The notes under the pieces are model-generated. The model searched no databases, was not told the origin of the DNA, and saw nothing but the letters and a program-made list of their open reading frames with translations. A DNA stretch of 29,328 bases, from contig NW_008705561.1 of NCBI RefSeq assembly GCF_000186865.1, forward strand, positions 2,438,299-2,467,626, in the 5' to 3' direction. A program made the translations under genes and the position numbers. This document shows positions 8,277-17,669 of the stretch, piece after piece (the first letter of the stretch is position 1; each line of letters opens with the position of its first letter). The DNA comes from Aureococcus anophagefferens (lineage: Eukaryota > Sar > Pelagophyceae > Pelagomonadales > Pelagomonadaceae).

Positions 8277-9776
8277 TTACGTCACTTCGCGGACTGTGAG
8301 CCGCTGGCGCGCGCGCCACAGCTTCGCGTCGAAGCGGCGGTCCCCGTCGAGCGCGCCGCCGTCGCCGACGAGGACGACGCCGCCGCCGAGCTCGGCGACG
8401 ACGTCCGCGACGCGCGCGTGGCGGTCGACGGCGACGCGGACGAAGCGGTCGTCCTTGACGAGCCGGAGCTGCCACGGCTCCGGGATGCGCGCGATCGTTT
8501 GTTTTCCCTCGAAAGACAGCTTGACGTCGAGGCCCGGCGGGACGGCCGCGCCCTCGGGCACGGGCCGCCAGTCGTAGGACGGCAGGAAGTCGCCGTCGCC
8601 GTCGACGAGCGCGCGGTCCTCCGCGTCGGCGAAGAGGGCCTCCTGGGTCCGCGTGAACCGCTCGAGGCTCGCCAAACTCACGCGCTGCCTTTCGATGGCC
8701 GCGCGGACCTTGGCCGCGTTCTCCCGGTCCGCTGCTCCCCTTCTCCCCCGCCGACACCGCCGCTCGGCCTCGCGCTGCCGGTCCTCGGCCTCGACGAGCC
8801 GCTCGCCGCGGCCGTCGACGGCCTCGCGGAGCATGGCCACGGCCTCGCGCGCGTCGGACAGGTCCGCGCGGCACGACAGCGGGTTCGACCGCGCGAGGTC
8901 CCCGAGGCGCCGGAGCGCCGCGTGCCGCTCGACGGGGATGAGCGCGTCGAAGAGCTCGCTCCCCGCGGCGGCGCGCGCGGCGTCGACGCCCGCCGCGACG
9001 ACGCGCTCGAGGCACGCGCGCCGCAGGGGCTCGTCGTCGAGGGACCGCGCGACGCCGAGGAGCGGCGCCGCGCTCCCGTCGTCGACGGCGGCCACAAGCC
9101 GCGCGAGCGCCGCGGCCTTGAGGTCCCAGAGCAGCGCCGCGTCCGCGAGGCGCGCGACGCAGACGGCCGCGGGCTCGCCGGCGCCCTGCGGCGCCGCGCC
9201 GCAGGCGTCGAGGAGCGCCTCGCGCTCGCGCGCGTCGCGCGTCGCCAGGTAGGCCCCGAGCTCCGGCAGCGCGGCGCGGAGCGCCGCGCCGCAGGCCGGC
9301 AGCGCCACGCGCGCCGACCCGTGCGCGAGCGCGCCGCGGCAGTACTCCGACTGGGCCCAGAGCACGCAGCGGTGCGCGCGCACGGCCGCGCCCTCGTAGC
9401 AGAGGTCGCAGTCGCCCGGGGGCGGTGCGACGTCGCCGCGCGCCGCGACGTCGCCGCGCGCCGCGACGTCGCCGCGCGTCGCTCGAAGCAGCTTCTCGCG
9501 CGCGGCCGCGCGGCTCGCCGCGCCCGCCGCGCCGTAGGCGGCCGCGACGTCGTCGCCGGCGCCGTCGACGAAGAGCGCGTGCAGCGGGCGGCCGTCGACG
9601 GAAACGTCGCTGAAGGGCGCGCCGGCCTTGAGCAGGCAGGAGAAGTCGCAGCCGGGCGCGTCGTCGACGTCGCACGCCTCCCGCGGTGGTGTCGCGGCTG
9701 GAAGCCGCACGGTCGAGATCTCCTGCCAGGGCCGGTCCGCCAGCTGGAGCACGTCCGCCACCTCCATGGCCGCCAT
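8277..9776 (-). CDS. BTB/POZ-domain protein
   Basis: An uninterrupted frame; ATG 9776 is chosen, giving 499 residues (ATG 9767 is also possible). A BTB-type segment is seen at DCDLCYEGAAVRAHRCVLWA followed by SEYCRGALAHG, the usual pattern of strand, then HK/R-containing helix, then surface-exposed residues. BTB domains dimerise and often recruit Cullin-3. Ahead of it is a short 6-residue repeat, RGDVAA, in three copies. A helical Arg/Glu/Ala-rich stretch (DRQREAERR onward) could be a coiled coil. The last 60 residues (DDRFVRVAVDRHARVADVVA) might be a small beta-grasp fold, though weakly supported. It converges on the sulfotransferase gene with 3 bp between stops. A ubiquitin-ligase adaptor role is an inference from the BTB domain only. 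Confidence 0.65.
   Translation of the reverse strand: MAAMEVADVLQLADRPWQEISTVRLPAATPPREACDVDDAPGCDFSCLLKAGAPFSDVSVDGRPLHALFVDGAGDDVAAAYGAAGAASRAAAREKLLRATRGDVAARGDVAARGDVAPPPGDCDLCYEGAAVRAHRCVLWAQSEYCRGALAHGSARVALPACGAALRAALPELGAYLATRDAREREALLDACGAAPQGAGEPAAVCVARLADAALLWDLKAAALARLVAAVDDGSAAPLLGVARSLDDEPLRRACLERVVAAGVDAARAAAGSELFDALIPVERHAALRRLGDLARSNPLSCRADLSDAREAVAMLREAVDGRGERLVEAEDRQREAERRCRRGRRGAADRENAAKVRAAIERQRVSLASLERFTRTQEALFADAEDRALVDGDGDFLPSYDWRPVPEGAAVPPGLDVKLSFEGKQTIARIPEPWQLRLVKDDRFVRVAVDRHARVADVVAELGGGVVLVGDGGALDGDRRFDAKLWRARQRLTVREVT
9428..9480 (-). repeat. Three tandem 18-bp units in the BTB gene
   Basis: The 18-bp unit GCGACGTCGCCGCGCGCC (plus strand) is repeated three times, with a small change in the last copy. 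It encodes RGDVAA repeated in frame, so repeat-number change would preserve the reading frame. Confidence 0.9.
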
Positions 9777-10008
9777 CGCAACCTTCTCGCCGCCGCGTTT
9801 TGCCACTGAGTTCACGCCACCTCCATGGCCGCCATCCCCTGCGCCGTCATGGCGGTTTGCCACTCAGTGGTTCAAGGAGCAGTTCAACCATAGGCGGTCG
9901 CGGGGTATCTTCGCGGGGTCGTCGGATGTTAAGAGGTACCCCCCCCGCCCGAGGTCGCGGCGGGGGCGTCCGCGCGCGGCGTGGCGCGACACGAGCGGCC
10001 GGGGTCGC
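9777..10008. other. Intergenic region upstream of the BTB gene
   Basis: Lies between the BTB start and the CCT7 stop, both on the minus strand. A GCCACCTCCATGGCCGCCAT block occurs twice, around 9758 (inside the BTB start) and 9819, so a local duplication has copied the start region. A possible non-ATG extension of the BTB frame runs through it to 9863. No separate gene seen. Confidence 0.5.
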
Positions 10009-11766
10009 CTACTTGAGGCGGCGGACGCCGCGGCCGCCGCGGCCCATCATGCCCGCCATGCCGCGGCCGCCCATGGCGGCGGACGTGCGCTGCTGCTGCT
10101 GCTGGAGGGACACGCCGGACTTGTCGGCGGCGCCCGGGTCCTGGGACCGCGGGTTGCGCACGGTCTCGTCGATCTTGAGGATGAGGCACGCGGCCTCGCA
10201 CGCCGCGTAGATCGAGTTGGCCTTGTTCAACGCGGGCTCCCAGATCTCCGCGGCCATGGTGTCCTGGATGGAGTCGCGCTCGTCGCAGTCGACGCCGTAC
10301 CAGAGGTTGGCCTCCGGGTCGTCGGCGTGCTTCTTGCGGAGCGCGTTGAGCACGTCCGTCGGGTCGAAGCCCGAGTTCATCGCGAGCTGCGTCGGGATGA
10401 TCTCGAGCGCCTTGGCGATGGCGAGCATGATGAGCTGGTCCTTGCCGTGGACCTCGAGCGCCTGGGCCCGCAGGTCGCGGCTCAGCTCCATCTCGACCGC
10501 GCCGCCGCCGCCGACGACGCGCGCGTCGCCCGCGCCGCGCTTCGCGATCATGAGCGCGTCGTGGATGGAGCGGTGGCTCTCCTCGATGAACTGCTCGGAC
10601 CCGCCCCGGAGGACGATGGTCGCCGTCTTCGCCGCGGGGCAGCCCGTGAAGACGTTGTAGCGCTCGTTGCCGACCTGCTTCTCCTCGAAGAGCGCGCAGC
10701 GGCCGAGGACGCCCGCGCGCGTCAGATCCAACACGGACGTCTGCGTGACGGCGCCCGTGGCCTTGACGACGCGCTCCATGTCCTGGTCCGGCACGCGGCC
10801 CGCGCAGAAGAGGCCCCGGTCCGCGAAGTACTGCGTCGCGAGGTCGCCGATGGGCAGCTTCGACAGCACGACGTTCGCGCCGCAGTCGACGCAGAAATCG
10901 AGCTTGTCGTAGATGATCTGCCACTCGGCGTCGACGATGGACTGGTAGTCGTCGGGGTCGCTGATGCGCACCTCCGCGTTCTCCTTCTCGCTCTTGAGCT
11001 CGAGCTCGACGTTGAGGCAGAGCACCTTGCAGTTCTCGAAGGACTTCGTCATCTGCTCGAAGCCCGCGTAACTGAAGGTCTTCTTGAAGGCCACGCCCTG
11101 GACGGCGAAGGAGTCCGTCACGGAGCCGCCGGGCACCTTCTTGACGCCGACGAGCTTGAGGTCGAGAAGCGACGTGTCCAGCGCCATGATCGCGTCGACG
11201 ACCATCGGCGCGAACAGGTCCTTGTAGTTGGCGATGAGCTTCGAGTTCAGCGCCGTGCCCGCGAGGATCTCCAGACGCTTCCGCCGCATGGCCTCGGGCG
11301 GCGTCACGGCGATGGCCTTGAGCCGCGCGGAGACGAGGTCGACGGCCTTGCGGACGCCCCGCGCGATCGTCTGCGGGTGGAGCCCGTCCTCGACGAAGGG
11401 CTTGACCTGCTTGAGCATCTCCCCGGCCAACAGCACGACGGACGTCGTGCCGTCGCCGACCTCGCTGTCCTGGGACATGCTGATCTCCGCGAGCACGCGC
11501 GCCGCCGGGTGCACGATGTCCAAGAGCTTCATGATCGTCGCGCCGTCGTTGGAGATGGTCACCTTGTTCCCGTCGTACATGAGCTTGTCCATGCCCCGGG
11601 GGCCCAGGGTCGATCGCACGCTGTCGACGACGGCGCCGCAGGCGTTGATGTTCGAAATGAGCTGCGGCTTCCCCTGGCTGCTGTCCGTGCCCTCGCGGAG
11701 CAGGATGATGCCCGGCTGCTGGCCGTAGCCGCCCCCGGCGCGGCCGCCCATGGGCATGCCCTGCAT
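10009..11766 (-). CDS. CCT7: T-complex chaperonin subunit eta
   Basis: 585 residues without introns. It is recognised as the eta subunit of the eukaryotic group II chaperonin CCT/TRiC by the start segment [13 protein letters not shown] with [20 protein letters not shown], the nucleotide-binding RGMDKLM and [19 protein letters not shown], the catalytic [14 protein letters not shown] and a later [20 protein letters not shown] is a cytosolic double-ring machine of eight different subunits that folds actin, tubulin and WD-repeat proteins with ATP. The protein is slightly longer than usual for CCT7 because of an N-terminal Gly-rich cap and a C-terminal tail with a Q5 run and a Met/Gly/Arg-rich end ([15 protein letters not shown]). 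Such Gly-Met tails project into the folding chamber. ATG 11766 is the first in frame. Confidence in the subunit assignment is high. Confidence 0.96.
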   Translation of the reverse strand: MQGMPMGGRAGGGYGQQPGIILLREGTDSSQGKPQLISNINACGAVVDSVRSTLGPRGMDKLMYDGNKVTISNDGATIMKLLDIVHPAARVLAEISMSQDSEVGDGTTSVVLLAGEMLKQVKPFVEDGLHPQTIARGVRKAVDLVSARLKAIAVTPPEAMRRKRLEILAGTALNSKLIANYKDLFAPMVVDAIMALDTSLLDLKLVGVKKVPGGSVTDSFAVQGVAFKKTFSYAGFEQMTKSFENCKVLCLNVELELKSEKENAEVRISDPDDYQSIVDAEWQIIYDKLDFCVDCGANVVLSKLPIGDLATQYFADRGLFCAGRVPDQDMERVVKATGAVTQTSVLDLTRAGVLGRCALFEEKQVGNERYNVFTGCPAAKTATIVLRGGSEQFIEESHRSIHDALMIAKRGAGDARVVGGGGAVEMELSRDLRAQALEVHGKDQLIMLAIAKALEIIPTQLAMNSGFDPTDVLNALRKKHADDPEANLWYGVDCDERDSIQDTMAAEIWEPALNKANSIYAACEAACLILKIDETVRNPRSQDPGAADKSGVSLQQQQQRTSAAMGGRGMAGMMGRGGRGVRRLK

Positions 11767-12040
11767 GGCGGAAGGCGCGAGCGCGACGCGCGCGTGGCTC
11801 GACGCTTAAAACGCGGCGTGGAGCGCCGGCGACTCGCGGCAGCTGAGCGGACGCTGCGGCGAGCCGCAGAGCCGGAGGGCCCAGTGCCGAGCCGAAGTTT
11901 GCCTCTCGTTGATGCGCCGCGCGTCGCGCGTTCTTCGCGGCGACGCCGTCGGTCTTGTTCGCCGTATCGTCGCGTAGTGGTAGGCTGTCGCGGCGGCGGG
12001 CGGCCGGGAGCGATGCGTAGTTTCTTTCCCCCCAGCGACC
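11767..12040. promoter_or_regulatory. Upstream region of CCT7
   Basis: 274 bp between the CCT7 start and the next minus-strand stop at 12041. Near 11806 the minus strand reads CGCGTTTTAAGCG, an AT-rich spot that could mark the core promoter. No gene is seen. Confidence 0.35.
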
Positions 12041-12255
12041 TCACGGCTGCGCGGCGGTCACGGCGGCCGCCTTGTCCTCGCGCCAGCGCTCGCCGTAGGT
12101 GTCGCCCACCTGGATGAGGCCCAAACTGAGCTTGCCGCCCCGGAGGACGGGCGCGAGGTGGACGATCATGCCCTCGTTGACGGCCGCGCGGAGCTCCGGC
12201 GGGATGTCCGCGGGCGTCCAGGCGTGCAAGGCGAGCACGTTGCGCCACCAGCGGC
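12041..12255 (-). CDS. Orphan terminal exon of an unrecognised minus-strand gene
   Basis: A short frame ends at the TGA at 12041 and reads GRWWRNVLALHAWTPADIPP then ELRAAVNEGMIVHLAPVLRG, with balanced amino-acid composition unlike antisense shadows in this DNA. It has no ATG; upstream the frame meets a stop. A good acceptor, GCTTTTTGCGACAG, ends at 12256, so this is most easily read as a last exon whose partner exons were not found. I do not recognise the family. The possible donor side (12260-12400 and beyond) contains no matching minus-strand coding segment, so the gene may be broken, or the exon may be spurious. Confidence 0.35.
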
Positions 12256-12875
12256 CTGTCGCAAAAAGCAAGACTGGTCATCTGCGGCCTACGAAGAAAC
12301 CAGGAGGGGATCGAACAAATCTTGTGGAAGAAGGAGTGGCCCGACCACAGCTCTAAACGGTGCCCTCCAGAGAAAGCCCTGCGGGCCCGGGCGCGGCCTC
12401 CAAGTAAGTGAAGTACGTCGACACGCTGGACGACGACGTCGTCGACGTGCTCCCCTCCACGTTCCACACGGAGTGCTACTTCAACGTGCACAAGCCCGTG
12501 TCCCAGCTCACGGCCAAGGGCAAGGCCTATGGAGTCTCGACGGACAAGGTGAAGTACGTCGCGCCGCGGCGCGCACCGTGACGCCGGCGCGCGATCCCGC
12601 GACCTCGGTCCGCTGCCGGCGAGCGGCCGGGCCGTCGTCATGGCCACCTACAATTCGGCTCCAACAGGTGGACGCCTTCCTGGACGTTAAACCTGGACGG
12701 AGCTGCGCGCGCGCCGCGGTCGAGGCCGACGTTGATTACGCGTTGAGCGCCACCTCACCGCGGTGCACTCCGAGAAGCTCCGCGGCTCCGGCATGCGCAG
12801 AGCTGCTTAGCTGTCGACCGAGCACCGACCACTACGCGCAACCGCGCATCCGTGCACACACACATCACGCACACC
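12256..12875. other. 620-bp unresolved region with possible gene remnants
   Basis: No intact gene. The portion 12260-12400 is AT-richer and looks intronic or intergenic. From 12411 to 12582 the plus strand reads KYVDTLDDDVVDVLPSTFHT and onward to CYFNVHKPVSQLTAKGKAYG before a stop, with a composition typical of real protein but no start codon. GTGAAGTACGTCG occurs at 12410 and again near 12549, flanking it. Further on, a fragment around 12715-12810 reads sensibly only with a shift. This could be a decayed gene, unrecognised exons, or chance. The last part should contain the promoter of the surface-protein gene starting at 12876. Confidence 0.35.
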
Positions 12876-15796
12876 ATGCACCGCGCCGCCACATTCATCG
12901 CGCTCGTCGCCGGCGCGCGCGGCCAGTCCTGCGTCGACACCTGCGACGCCGCGACCGCCAAGTGCGAAGGCGACGTCGTCGACGACGACACCCTCTACGA
13001 CGTCTGCTTCCCCGACAGCTCGACGTCCATCCAGGCCTCCGTGACGGGCACGCTCAGCCAGGACGGCGTCGAGGTCGCGCCCGCCGCGGACGGCGGGCGG
13101 ATCACCGTCGTCGCCAACTACATGGTCGGCTGCAACGCGGGCCGCCGCGAGGCGTCGCTCTTCCCCTACGTCGCGCAGCTCTACGCCAACGCCTTCGGCA
13201 CGGGCCGCATCGCCTTCCTCAGCGGCCTCAAGGGCGGGAGCGCGTGCAGCACGTGGGCCTCGCGCTACGAAGACTACGCCGAGGACCAGTTCGGTCTGGC
13301 CGTCGTCGACCAGCCCTACACGATCTACGACGAGGACTACGCGATCCGCGATCTGCTGTTCACGGCGCCCTACCACCACCCGTCCTACGCGATCCTCGAC
13401 GGGTCGGGCGCGATCCGCCACAAGTTCGTCGGCCCCTGCTGCGGCGTCGAACGGTACTCGGACTGCAAGGTCGCGGACCTCCTGGCGCTCAACGAGACCT
13501 TCGCCGACTACCTGACGCCGCTGCTCGAGGAGCAGACGGGCTACGGCGACGCCGTCGTCGAGGAGGACGACGACGAGGACGCGGCGTGCGCCACCGACGA
13601 ATGGTCGGAATGGTCCCCGTGCACGGCGACGTGCGGCGACTCGGGCGTGCGCTACCGGAACCGCTCGTCGACCTGCGCGGACACGGCGACGATGGAGACC
13701 GAGCCCTGCGACGGCCAGGCCGCCTGCGCGGACCAGTGCGCGCCCGCGTTCGGCGCCGCGCCGTCGTTGACCGTCGTCGCCGCGGGCTTCGCGGGCGCGC
13801 GCGACGTCGCGTTCACGCCGTCGCCCGGCGCCCACCTCGGGACCTTTTCCGAGGGCCGGTCCTTCTCGACGGCGGGCGAGGAGGCCTGGGTCGTCAACGC
13901 CCACAACCACAGCGTGTCCATCGTGTCCGCGGTCGGCACGGCCGACGCGACGACGTTCAGCCGCCGGGACCGGGGCTACTTCCACTACATGGCCAACGCG
14001 ACGGCCCTGTCCTTCAACGCCGTCGCCGACAGCGGCCGCGACGCGGACAAGGACACGTTCGCGAGCTTCGCGACGTGCCAGAACTCGCTGAACACGTACC
14101 TCGACACGCACGTGCCCAACTACTTCATGGGGCCGACGCTCTACGACACGTCGCCGGAGCACCCGAACCTGGTGACGCGCGAGGGCGCGGCGTGCTCCGA
14201 CGCCGACGCGTGCTACTTCCTCCACAGCGACATGCTCCACGAGGCGCCGGACTGCGTCGGCATCGTCCACGACCCGGAGACGGCGACGGCGTACGGCACC
14301 GTGTTCTGGGCCGTCGACGCGTTCCTCAACGACGTCGTGCGCTTCGACTTCCAGCAGCCCCACGGCCCGGGCAACATGGACCACTCCTACGCGGCCGTGC
14401 GGCGCTTCGTCGACGTCGACGTGCGGCCGGACCCGGCGCTCCACGCGGGCATGGTCGTCGACGCGGCGACGCGGAGCCTCTTCGTGAGCTCGGCCCAGAC
14501 CGGCGAGATCCTCCGCGTCGACGCGGACTCGGGCGCGTTCTCGCGGTCCGCGCGCGGCTGCGAGGGCGAGGGCGACGACGTCGCCGAGTGCGCGGGCGTG
14601 CCCGAGTACCCGGCGTTCAGCAGCCGGCTGCCGTCCTTCGAGTACTCGGTCTACGAGTGCACGACGCAGGCCGTCTTCGCGAGTGGCCTCGACCGGCCGA
14701 CGGGCCTCGCGCTCGCCGACGGCGTGCTCTACGTCGCCGAGCACGCGACGGGCGCGATCGTCGCGTTCGAGGTCGCGAGCGGCGCGCGGCTCGGCGCGTT
14801 CGAGACGGGCCGCCCCGGCGCGCTCCAGGGCATGGACGTGAGCCCGGCGGGGGTCCTCTACGTCGTCGACGGCGCCGCGGACGAGCTCCTCGCGGTCGCC
14901 GCGGGCGACGCGTGCGCGGCGCGCTTCGAGAGCCGCGTCGGCGGCGCGCCGCCGGCCTTCGGGGAGCTGCACGCGCAGACCTGCGACGTCGACGCGTCCT
15001 ACTTCGTGAACGCGTCGCTCTTCGACCAGGTCCACGGCGACTCGGGCTACCTCGCCAACGAGACCATGGGCGGCGACGACGCGGTCGCGTACGGCGCCCG
15101 GACGGATTGCGGCGCCGCGGCCCTCAACTACGACATGTTCCTGCTCAGCGGCTGGATGGCCCACGTCTGCCTGCCCTCCGACGAGCTCTGCGACGCCGGC
15201 GGCGCGGCGACGGCCATCCAGTGGAGCGGCTACAGCTGCGCGAACGAGCTCCACGTCGACGGACTCGCGCTCCGCGAGTCCGGCGTCGTCCTCGAGACCG
15301 GCGGCACGTACCGCATCACGGTGAACGCGCCCGGCGAGGCCATCACGGTCGTCGACGCGGCGACGGGCGCCGCGGTGGCGGCCGCGCCCGACGTCGGCGC
15401 GGTCACCCTCGTCGTCGAGGAGACGACGCCGCCGCGCCTCGCGCTCGCCGCGTCCGGCGTCGCCTTCGCCGAGCTCGCCGTGCGGTCGCCGACGGCCGCG
15501 CCGACGGCCGCGCCCACGGCGCCGTCGCCGCGCCCGACGACGGCGGGCCCGACGTACACGCCCGAGCCGACGCCGGCGCCGTCGCGCGCGCCGTCCGCGG
15601 CGCNNNNNNNNNNNNNNNNNNNNNNNNNNNNNNNNNNNNNNNNNNNNNNNNNNTCGTCGCCGGCCTCGCCGCGTACTGCGCGTTCTGCCGTCACCGCGAC
15701 CGCGAGCTCGCGCGGACCGCGGCGACGCCGGACGACGAGGAGTCCAAGGAGTTCGAGTCCGAGGTGGCCCTCGATGTGATGAGTAAGAACATATAA
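12876..15796 (+). CDS. Secreted or type I membrane protein: thioredoxin-like, TSP1 and beta-propeller domains (contains assembly gap)
   Basis: ATG 12876 starts a signal peptide (HRAATFIALVAGARG). Residues about 45-215 look like a thioredoxin/AhpC-type fold (RITVVANYMVGCNAGRREAS, a single Cys at the usual active-site position). About residues 239-285 form a thrombospondin type 1 repeat with the WSEWSPCTATCG signature, whose Trp residues are classically C-mannosylated. Residues about 300-740 contain repeated NHL/six-bladed-propeller-like blades (RPTGLALADGVLYVAEHATG, MDVSPAGVLYVVDGA). A Pro/Thr-rich stalk (SPTAAPTAAPTAPSP) runs into a 50-N gap at 15604-15653. After the gap a short tail (CRHRDRELARTAATPDDEES) ends at TAA 15796, so a membrane span probably lies at or next to the gap. 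The frame changes across the gap, whose true length is unknown. An extracellular adhesive or sensing role is inferred. Confidence 0.75.
15604..15653. other. Assembly gap of 50 N
   Basis: Exactly 50 N characters, a conventional placeholder, in the Pro-Thr stalk coding region of the surface protein. Low-complexity PT-encoding repeats probably caused the collapse. Confidence 0.99.
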
Positions 15797-15861
15797 GGTG
15801 TTGTTCTTACGTCGCTGCGCCGCCCGCGTCTCTCGCCCGCGCCGCGAGCGCGCGTGTGCTG

Positions 15862-16174
15862 TCATCGCTTCACGGAGAAGCTGGTCACGCCGGGCATCTG
15901 GAGCAGCTTCAGCTGCTTGTGTCCCTGCGCGGGGCGGCGGCGGTCGCGCGCGCGGCGGCGGCGAACGCGGGCGGCGCCGGCGGCGCGCGTCGCGGAGCAT
16001 GTACTCGATGCGCTGGAACTCGCGGCGGCCCACGCTGTGGCAGCTGCGGGGGAACTCCGTCTTGACCATGTCCACGAGGCCCAGGGCGCCGTCGGCGTCC
16101 TTGGCGCGCGCCGAGCGCAGGAACTGGCGGTAGAGCGAGAAGACGGTCTGCCGCAGCGTCTGCTTCGCGGCCAT
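15862..16174 (-). CDS. SDHAF1: Succinate dehydrogenase assembly factor 1 (LYR-motif protein)
   Basis: Two exons, 16174-15989 and 15924-15862, give 82 residues, a typical length for this family. The LYR motif is present (TVFSLYRQFLRSAR), with the family pattern REFQRIEYMLRD. After splicing this continues GHKQLKLLQMPGVTSF, matching the conserved C-terminal part of plant and animal SDHAF1. Known function: a mitochondrial matrix assembly factor that binds the LYR iron-sulfur transfer complex and helps deliver Fe-S clusters to the succinate dehydrogenase SdhB subunit. The 64-nt intron (15925-15988) has a GC donor and CGCAG acceptor in phase 0. No separate long presequence is seen, which is usual for small LYR proteins. 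It diverges from the dehydratase/methyltransferase gene. Confidence 0.85.
15925..15988 (-). other. 64-nt GC-AG intron in SDHAF1
   Basis: Begins GCGCGCCGCC and ends CCCCGCGCAG on the minus strand; it is almost entirely G and C, with only four A or T bases. Removing it restores the SDHAF1 C-terminus (RIEYMLRD joined to GHKQLKLL). Unspliced, the frame runs through Arg/Pro-rich nonsense. Confidence 0.75.
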
Positions 16175-16347
16175 CGCCGGCGGCGCGGCGCGGTCGCGCG
16201 CGCTGCTGCGTCGGCGCCGCACCGGCGACCCTTCGCGTGCGCTGCGGTCGGTGTGTTGCGCTGCGGCCACGGCTGTCGGCCTGGGCCAGAGCAAGCTGCT
16301 AGAGCTGTGCTCCTTTGCGGCAAGAATAATCGGCGACTTTTTGCGCA
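16175..16347. promoter_or_regulatory. Divergent promoter between SDHAF1 and the fusion gene
   Basis: 173 bp between opposing ATGs. The plus-strand side ends in an AT-richer GGCAAGAATAATCGGCGACT tract just before ATG 16348. No defined factor site is recognised. Confidence 0.45.
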
Positions 16348-17645
16348 ATGGGTCCGCCTGCCGACAAGCTCGCTCCGGCGCCGGCCGCCCAAGCCACTCC
16401 TGAACCCGCGCCGGCGACGAAACCGACGCGCAAGTGCGCCGCACCCGTGCTCGCCGCGGCCGAGCTCGACGCGCTGTGCGGCAACGTCTTCGCGTCGTGG
16501 GTGCTCTCCGCCGACCGCAAATCCGTATCCAAGCGCATCGTGGCCAAGAACTGGGCGGCGGCGCTCGCCTTCATCAACAAGGTGTCGGAGGCCGCGGAGG
16601 AGGCGAGCCACCACCCGGACGTGCACCTGACGAACTGGCGGCACGTGGACGTCGTCCTGACGACGCACGCGACCGGCGGCCTCTCGCGCCTCGACGCGTC
16701 CCTGGCGGCGGAGATCGACGCCATCGACGTCGACGTGTCGCCGAAGTGGCTCCGGGACACGGCGGCCCTCGAGGCCGCGGAGGCGCCCGCGGAGGCGCCC
16801 GTCGCCTGGGACGACGCGCACTACGTCGACGGCGGCGTCCCGGCGACGATGTTCGAGAGCTTTTCACTGGGGAAACGAAAAATTGTCACCGACGTGCTTG
16901 GTAGGTCAACGGCGGCCTCAACGGCGACTTCGCGGTCGCGGAGGGCCAGTCCGCGGAGGACCTCGTCGCCAAGTTCGCGGGCGGCGCCGACGGCGGCGGC
17001 GGCCTCTTCGAGAACTCGGAGACGCGCGACATCGCGCGCGCGAAGCACCACATCGTCGCGGCCCTCGTCGCGCACGCGGGCGTCGGCGCCGGGTCCGCGG
17101 TCGCGGACGTCGGCTGCGGCACGGGCCTCCTCCTCGCCGACCTCTCGAAAACCGTCGGGCCGTCGGGCGCGGTCGTCGCGTCCGAGCCGGCCCCGGCGTT
17201 CCGCGCGCTCGCGGCCGCGCGCGCGGCGCGGTTGCCGAACGTCGCCGTCGTCGACGCGCCGTCGGCGACGGACCCGGGGCTCGGCGACGGGGCCGTCGAC
17301 TGCGCGCTGCTCGTCGACGTCTACCACCACTTCGAGTACCCGCGGACCATGCTCCGGACGCTGCGGCGCGCGCTGCGGCCCCGGGGCACGCTCTGCGTCG
17401 TCGACTTCCACAAGGACGTCGCCCGCGTCAAGTCGAAGACGCCGGACTGGGTCGCGCGCCATTTGAGGGCGGACCAGGCGACGTTCCGCGCCGAGATCGA
17501 GGCCTGCGGCTTCACGCACATCGCGGAGCCCTTCGTCGAGGACCTGCCGGAGAACTACCTCATGGTCTTCCGCAAGACGCCCCTCGCGCGCGTCGGCGAC
17601 GGCTGGGGCCAGCGCGCGAAGCGGCCGCGCGACGACGCCCACTGA
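16348..17645 (+). CDS. Fusion of pterin-4a-carbinolamine dehydratase-like domain and class I SAM methyltransferase
   Basis: 409 residues after removing a short intron (16837-16904). Residues about 40-135 match pterin-4a-carbinolamine dehydratase (PCD/DCoH): WAAALAFINKVSEAAEEASH, the active-site H88-H89-P90, then NWRHVDVVLTTHATGGLSR with D. This is the family pattern of HHP, aromatic, H and D. The second half is a Rossmann methyltransferase with motif I VADVGCGTGLLLADLS from residue 229, an acidic-end second strand (AVVASEP), CALLVDVYHHFEYPRTML and a C-terminal YLMVFRKT strand. PCD recycles tetrahydrobiopterin after aromatic amino-acid hydroxylases. The methyl acceptor is unknown. A pterin or pterin-linked substrate is one reading of the fusion, but PCD folds also act as dimerisation modules. 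The N-terminal 30 residues are Pro/Ala-rich, perhaps a transit segment. It ends 24 bp from the SAP18 stop. Confidence 0.8.
16837..16904 (+). other. Probable 68-nt GT-AG intron joining the PCD and methyltransferase halves
   Basis: The upstream frame runs into unrelated sequence after HYVDGG while the downstream frame starts VNGGLNGDFAVAEG. Donor GTCCCGGC at 16837 and acceptor CTTGGTAG ending at 16904 join them in phase 0. The exon after the acceptor starts GTCAACGG, echoing the donor GTC. The AT-rich interior (GAAACGAAAAATTGTCACC) supports an intron. The donor could lie a few codons later (a GC at 16843), but the acceptor is clear. Confidence 0.65.
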
Positions 17646-17669
17646 ACATGAACCTGTTTATCTCGGTGT

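Noticed and set aside
8690..8770. Possible very short intron in the BTB gene (Arg-rich RRCRRGRRG segment)
   Set aside because: The only fitting GT...CAG or GC...CAG pairs give about 25-35 nt, too short to accept, and the unspliced frame is open.
9628..12117. An 829-codon plus-strand frame opposite CCT7
   Set aside because: Composition (Val/Arg/Leu/His-rich) is that of an antisense shadow; CCT7 on the other strand is unmistakable.
12295..12330. T-arm-like GTTCGATCCCC on the minus strand
   Set aside because: Flanking bases do not form the 5-bp stem and no D or anticodon arm is found.
15230..16444. A minus-strand frame running through the 50-N gap
   Set aside because: It is open only because the N run is read as unknown residues; its one real part is the first SDHAF1 exon.
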